From: Pseudomonas sp. H1h
GTDB taxonomy: Bacteria > Pseudomonadota > Gammaproteobacteria > Pseudomonadales > Pseudomonadaceae
Length of the DNA: 64,000 nt
Direction of reading: 5' to 3'
Assembly (NCBI RefSeq): GCF_000633255.1
Contig: NZ_AYMJ01000008.1
Span: 186,001 to 250,000 of the forward strand
Part shown: piece after piece, positions 60,415 to 64,000 of the stretch
Numbering within the stretch: the first letter of the stretch is position 1
How the letters are laid out: the number at the start of each line of letters is the position of its first letter
Translations under genes and position numbers: made by a program
Notes under the pieces: generated by a model
Database searches by the model: none
What the model saw: only the letters and a program-made list of their open reading frames with translations
Told to the model about the DNA's origin: nothing

Positions 60415-63223
60415 GGAGTGTTCTTTCGTAGGGCGCCAACTGCTGATGCAGGGCCTGTAGCGTGAAAGGTTTGACCAGACAGTCGTTCATTCCGGCGGCC
60501 AGGCACAGCGCTTCTTCGCCGCGCATGGCATTGGCGGTCGCGCCGATGATCGGCACCGTGCAACCGAGGCGGCGCAGTTCGCGGGCCAGTTCATAGCCGT
60601 TCTTCTGCGGCATGTTGACGTCGCTCAGGATCACGTCGAAATGCCCCTTGCGCCACAGCGCCAAGGCTTCCTCACCGTTGCTCGCCAGCTCGGCGGTACA
60701 ACCCAGCTCCTGCAACTGGTCATGCAAGATCAATTGATTGATGGCGTTGTCTTCGGCGACCAGCACATGCAGATGCAGGGTTTTCAGTTGCCGCTGTGGC
60801 GCATCGATTGCGGGTTTGCTCGCCGACAACCCCTGAGCACGACTGACCGCTTGATGAATGGCGTGCAGGTGATTGATGTTCACCACCCAGCCGTTGTCGC
60901 TCCAATGCGGTTCGTTGTAGCCATCGCCCGTGGCGATCACCCGCGAGCCGGTCCACTCGGCGTCCAGACGCTGCTCGAATGAGCCGGGATGCAGCTCCAG
61001 CAGCACATGCTCAGCGTTGCAGGCGCCTCGCGAAGGCCGATCGAGTTGCGGCCGTGCGCCCCAGCGGCGCAACCAGCCATTCATCGCTTCGGCCAGTTCG
61101 CGGATGGGCGACACCACGTAGACCGTTGCCGGCAACAGCGGCGTAAAGCTGCTCGGCAACCTTGGCGTTGAAGGCTGTTCCAGCGCCAGGCTCAGGGAAA
61201 AACTGCTGCCCAGGCCCGGCTCGCTGACCACGCGAATATGGCCATTCATCAAGTGGGTCAGGCGTTGACAGATCGGCAACCCCAACCCGGTTCCGGCGAT
61301 CACATTGGTATGGCCCCGCGACTGATAAAACGGCTCGAAAATCCGCGCCTGATCCTCCTGGGTGATGCCTTTGCCCGTGTCCGACACTTGCCAGAACAGG
61401 TTCACCCGCTCAGCGTCACGCCCAAGCAGCTTCACCCGCAGCACGATGCGCCCGGTATCGGTGAATTTGACGGCGTTGTTCAACAGGTTGTAGAGGATCT
61501 GACGAATTCTCGACACATCGCCAATCACCTGTTCCGGCAGCTTCGGGTCAATCACCGCGTATAAAGCCAGGCCCTTGCCATGGGCCGCCGCCGCGTAGCC
61601 TTGAATCACTTCGTGGATCAGCTCATGGACGCAGAATTCACTCAGCTCAAGTGCCAGTTGCCCGGCTTCGATCTTGGACACGTCGAGGACATCGCAGATC
61701 AATTGCAGCAGCGTCGCCGACGAGCCTTCGATGGTGCGCAGGTAGTCGGTTTGCTGTGCGTCGAGTTCGGTTCGCCCCAACAACTCCAAGGTGCCCAATA
61801 CGCCATACAACGGCGTGCGGATCTCGTGGCTCATAGTCGCCAGAAACAGGGTTTTCGCTTCGTTCGCAGCATCGGCCAATTGCCGCGCCTGTTCCAGCGC
61901 CTCTTCGATTTGCGTGCGCGTGCTGATATCGCTGAAGGCACAGAGCAACACGTCCTCGCCCTTGTAGCGAGTCGGTGCGCAGCTGAGGTAGAGATGGCGG
62001 CCGTCGGCGGTTTCGAAGTAGTCGGTGACTTGCGGGTCCAGCGCATCAAACGCCTGATAGATCCAGCGGTGGCTGAGCCTTTCTCTTTCGCCGCTCTGGC
62101 CCAGCCATTGTTGCGACAGGGTATTTTCCAACACCACTTGGCCGTTGGTGCGGCGCAACACGCACAGGGCCACGGGCGCGGTTTGAATCACGTCACTGCT
62201 GAACAGTTCACTCTCCACCAGCGCCTGAATTCGACTGATGGTCGGCGCGATAAAGCGATATTCGAGGCGTCGGATCAGTATCCACACGAGGCTGATACTC
62301 AACAGGCAGAACAGCAGCGCACCGATCAGTCGAGGCGACAAGGCGACTACGACATCCCGTAGGTTGATCGAATAAACCAGTTGCCAGTCCGAGGACTTCA
62401 GTTGTTTGCGCATCACCAGATGATCCGGCAACCATCCCTCGCCGACGAAACCAAAGAAGTTCTGCCGCTGGATCTGCAGCAGGTTCTGGCTGAGTTGCGC
62501 AGGCTGGCTGTTGCTGAACATCAGCATTCCGTCGGAGTTGAACATCATGAACTGCCCGGCACTTTGATCATCCAGTGCATGGGAGACTTCGCGGCCGTCC
62601 ATTTCCAGGCCGAGCCAGCCCGAGTCGACGTCGCGCTCATCCAGGCGAATGAACATGTACAGCCGTGAGTGACTGGGCGACTGATTGGTCAGCCAGAGTT
62701 CTTCCGGCGCAGCGGTGTGGTCACGTTTGAGCGCCTGCAAACGATCAAGCATCGCCGGAAGAAAGTCGGCGACTGTGGGTGTCGCCGTGTAGAGCCTTTT
62801 GACGCGCCCGTCGTTGCCACTGCTGACGTAGAGCAGATTGACCTGTTTGCTCACCAGATACTGCTTGATGCGCTCCGTTAGCCAGATGCTCCACTGCTTG
62901 CCCTGCGTGTTGCCCAGCAATAGGTGAACTTCTTCGGGTGAGACCTGGGGTTTGACCCCTTGAGGCTTGCGGACGGCCGACAGACTGAGGCTTTCCAGTA
63001 GCGCCTCGCGGGTAGTGAAAAAGGTGTGCGCCTCGGCGATGGCGCTGCTCATGTGGCTTCGTCGACGCGACACTTCAGCATTGAAAGTCAGCAGCAGAAA
63101 GCTGTACACGCCGCTGAGGATACCAATCAGGAGCACGAGGCCAAAAAATCGCAGCAACCGGCGAGCGGCGTTGGGCGTAGAGAGCAGGGGGTTGATCTGG
63201 TGAAGGTAGTTCTTCAGTTTCAT
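60401..63223 (-). CDS. Hybrid sensor histidine kinase with receiver domain, no Hpt (RocS-like)
   Basis: This is a membrane sensor of 940 residues. TM1 (FFGLVLLIGILSGVYSFLLL), a periplasmic region of about 260 residues and TM2 (LIGALLFCLLSISLVWILIR) are followed by PAS, then HisKA LATMSHEIRTPLYGVLGTLE, HATPase (GTGLGLPICQRLTHLM) and a C-terminal receiver (FDVILSDVNMPQKNGYELAR). It lacks the Hpt of its neighbour at 55934, to which it is clearly related (identical stretches around the histidine box). It may borrow the neighbour's Hpt or one encoded elsewhere. It overlaps the REC-EAL gene. Confidence 0.93.
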   Translation of the reverse strand: MKLKNYLHQINPLLSTPNAARRLLRFFGLVLLIGILSGVYSFLLLTFNAEVSRRRSHMSSAIAEAHTFFTTREALLESLSLSAVRKPQGVKPQVSPEEVHLLLGNTQGKQWSIWLTERIKQYLVSKQVNLLYVSSGNDGRVKRLYTATPTVADFLPAMLDRLQALKRDHTAAPEELWLTNQSPSHSRLYMFIRLDERDVDSGWLGLEMDGREVSHALDDQSAGQFMMFNSDGMLMFSNSQPAQLSQNLLQIQRQNFFGFVGEGWLPDHLVMRKQLKSSDWQLVYSINLRDVVVALSPRLIGALLFCLLSISLVWILIRRLEYRFIAPTISRIQALVESELFSSDVIQTAPVALCVLRRTNGQVVLENTLSQQWLGQSGERERLSHRWIYQAFDALDPQVTDYFETADGRHLYLSCAPTRYKGEDVLLCAFSDISTRTQIEEALEQARQLADAANEAKTLFLATMSHEIRTPLYGVLGTLELLGRTELDAQQTDYLRTIEGSSATLLQLICDVLDVSKIEAGQLALELSEFCVHELIHEVIQGYAAAAHGKGLALYAVIDPKLPEQVIGDVSRIRQILYNLLNNAVKFTDTGRIVLRVKLLGRDAERVNLFWQVSDTGKGITQEDQARIFEPFYQSRGHTNVIAGTGLGLPICQRLTHLMNGHIRVVSEPGLGSSFSLSLALEQPSTPRLPSSFTPLLPATVYVVSPIRELAEAMNGWLRRWGARPQLDRPSRGACNAEHVLLELHPGSFEQRLDAEWTGSRVIATGDGYNEPHWSDNGWVVNINHLHAIHQAVSRAQGLSASKPAIDAPQRQLKTLHLHVLVAEDNAINQLILHDQLQELGCTAELASNGEEALALWRKGHFDVILSDVNMPQKNGYELARELRRLGCTVPIIGATANAMRGEEALCLAAGMNDCLVKPFTLQALHQQLAPYERTLHETD

Positions 63224-63280
63224 CCGGCCACCCTAGCGAGGCATGAGCCGGGCTGACATCAGACGATTCTTAAAGGCGCG

Positions 63281-64000
63281 TTACTCATAGGTAATCGTAT
63301 AGGTCGCGCTGCTGTTCGCTGTGCCTGATTTCAGGGTTTCAGCGCTTCGGTAGTAGCGCGCCTTAAGTGGAATGGTAAAGGTCCCCGTCGCGCTCTGAGT
63401 GCCGATATCCAACGCCTTATCGTAAGTGACTGGAGAATCGTTCGACAGTATTTGGATTTTTACCCCTTGGGCGGTATCGGTTGAGGCCGCGTCGGCGAGA
63501 TTGAGCAGACCATTGGCGTTGTCGTAAACGCCGGCACTGCCGGCGCTGAGGGTCATTTTAACCTTGGTGCCGATATCGCAAGTCAGCGGGATAGCAAACG
63601 TCTGTTCTGCCGCAGTGTTGCCCGGACGCGTCAGTTGTTTCATCCCCACTTCGCCCAGCGGTACTTTGATTTCGACTTTATCGACAAAGCAGCCGAGAGC
63701 GCTCACGGTAAATCCGGAGGATCGCACCTTCGCTTCTGGGTATACCCAGTCTGATTGGTTGTTTTTCAGTGCAAAACTACCCACCAGCTGTGGCGCTTGC
63801 TTACCGGGCGAGACGGCGCCTATCTTGTAGAACACCAGTTTCATGGCACCTTGCACAGGTTGCGCTGTGAATGTCCCGTTTACAGCACATAGCGTGTAGG
63901 CATTAACACCACCGATATCATTTGAACCGGTGATCGGTTTGAAACCCTGGCAGGTTCCAACGGACTCACCGTACAGCGCATAACCAATGCCGGCAGCACC
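63281..64000 (-). CDS. Fimbrial-type protein (N-terminus beyond the window end)
   Basis: This is the C-terminal 239 residues of a fimbrial protein; the frame is open to base 64000. The pilin domain contains FTVSALGCFVDKVEIKVPLG, then EVGMKQLTRPG, a second cysteine in IPLTCDIGTKVKMTL, and the C-terminal strand SSATYTITYE with a penultimate tyrosine, closely parallel to the pilin at 54518. The extra N-terminal part (GYALYGESVGTCQGF) suggests a larger, two-domain tip adhesin. It ends 57 bp before the hybrid kinase gene start, so it may be co-transcribed with the signalling genes. Confidence 0.88.
   Translation of the reverse strand, partial: GAAGIGYALYGESVGTCQGFKPITGSNDIGGVNAYTLCAVNGTFTAQPVQGAMKLVFYKIGAVSPGKQAPQLVGSFALKNNQSDWVYPEAKVRSSGFTVSALGCFVDKVEIKVPLGEVGMKQLTRPGNTAAEQTFAIPLTCDIGTKVKMTLSAGSAGVYDNANGLLNLADAASTDTAQGVKIQILSNDSPVTYDKALDIGTQSATGTFTIPLKARYYRSAETLKSGTANSSATYTITYE

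Overview
The window looks like chromosome of a fluorescent Pseudomonas (P. fluorescens group). The base composition is high in GC over most of its length. There is a PQQ glucose dehydrogenase next to an OprB porin, a REPIN of the fluorescent-pseudomonad type, and a chaperone-usher fimbrial cluster joined to Roc-type signalling genes. This is judged by eye from the sequence; no search was run.

Left core region (1-22960). An RND efflux adaptor (cut by the window edge) and its pump are followed by an MsbA-like ABC exporter. A REPIN nested inside a longer inverted repeat separates these from oprB and gcd, which bring in and oxidise glucose in the periplasm. Next come TspO, a PAS-containing hybrid sensor kinase, an Fe-S photolyase, a nearly erased dehydrogenase gene and a DUF3833 lipoprotein. 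A small redox-stress regulon follows: an old yellow enzyme, a DJ-1/PfpI protein and a TetR regulator, with two matching operators. The left core ends with a molybdopterin oxidoreductase and its cytochrome b, a patatin-like lipase, a class V aminotransferase and a P-loop kinase.

Accessory region (about 22960-50900). This is a mosaic island. Its cargo is a run of compact gene sets with the look of anti-phage or abortive-infection systems: (i) two adjacent large proteins that both end in a PD-(D/E)XK-like domain with a Q-x-K motif; (ii) an AT-rich PHP-phosphoesterase/ABC-ATPase fusion with a small overlapping partner; (iii) a TauD-like dioxygenase overlapping a HEPN/zinc-ribbon protein; (iv) a GIY-YIG nuclease; (v) a three-gene operon of an alpha/beta hydrolase, a caspase-like peptidase and a protein of unknown function. 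To their right lies a Tn7/Tn5053-type transposition module (TnsA-like, TniA, TniB, TniQ). The TnsA-like protein lacks two expected catalytic residues. Beyond it are a gene of unknown function, two KfrA-like coiled-coil proteins and a tyrosine recombinase with a strong operator. The right flank is decayed: a 3' fragment of a tRNA-Ser gene, holin and terminase small-subunit pseudogenes, and a KTSC gene. Short dispersed repeats sit at many of the cargo junctions.

Right core region (51067-64000). All genes are on the minus strand: a fimbrial-type protein cut by the window end, then a Roc/Sad-like set (hybrid kinase, REC-EAL protein, hybrid kinase with Hpt, LuxR-type response regulator), then pilin, chaperone and usher. 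A good intrinsic terminator sits between pilin and chaperone. This set probably links c-di-GMP and phosphorelay signalling to fimbrial assembly and biofilm formation.
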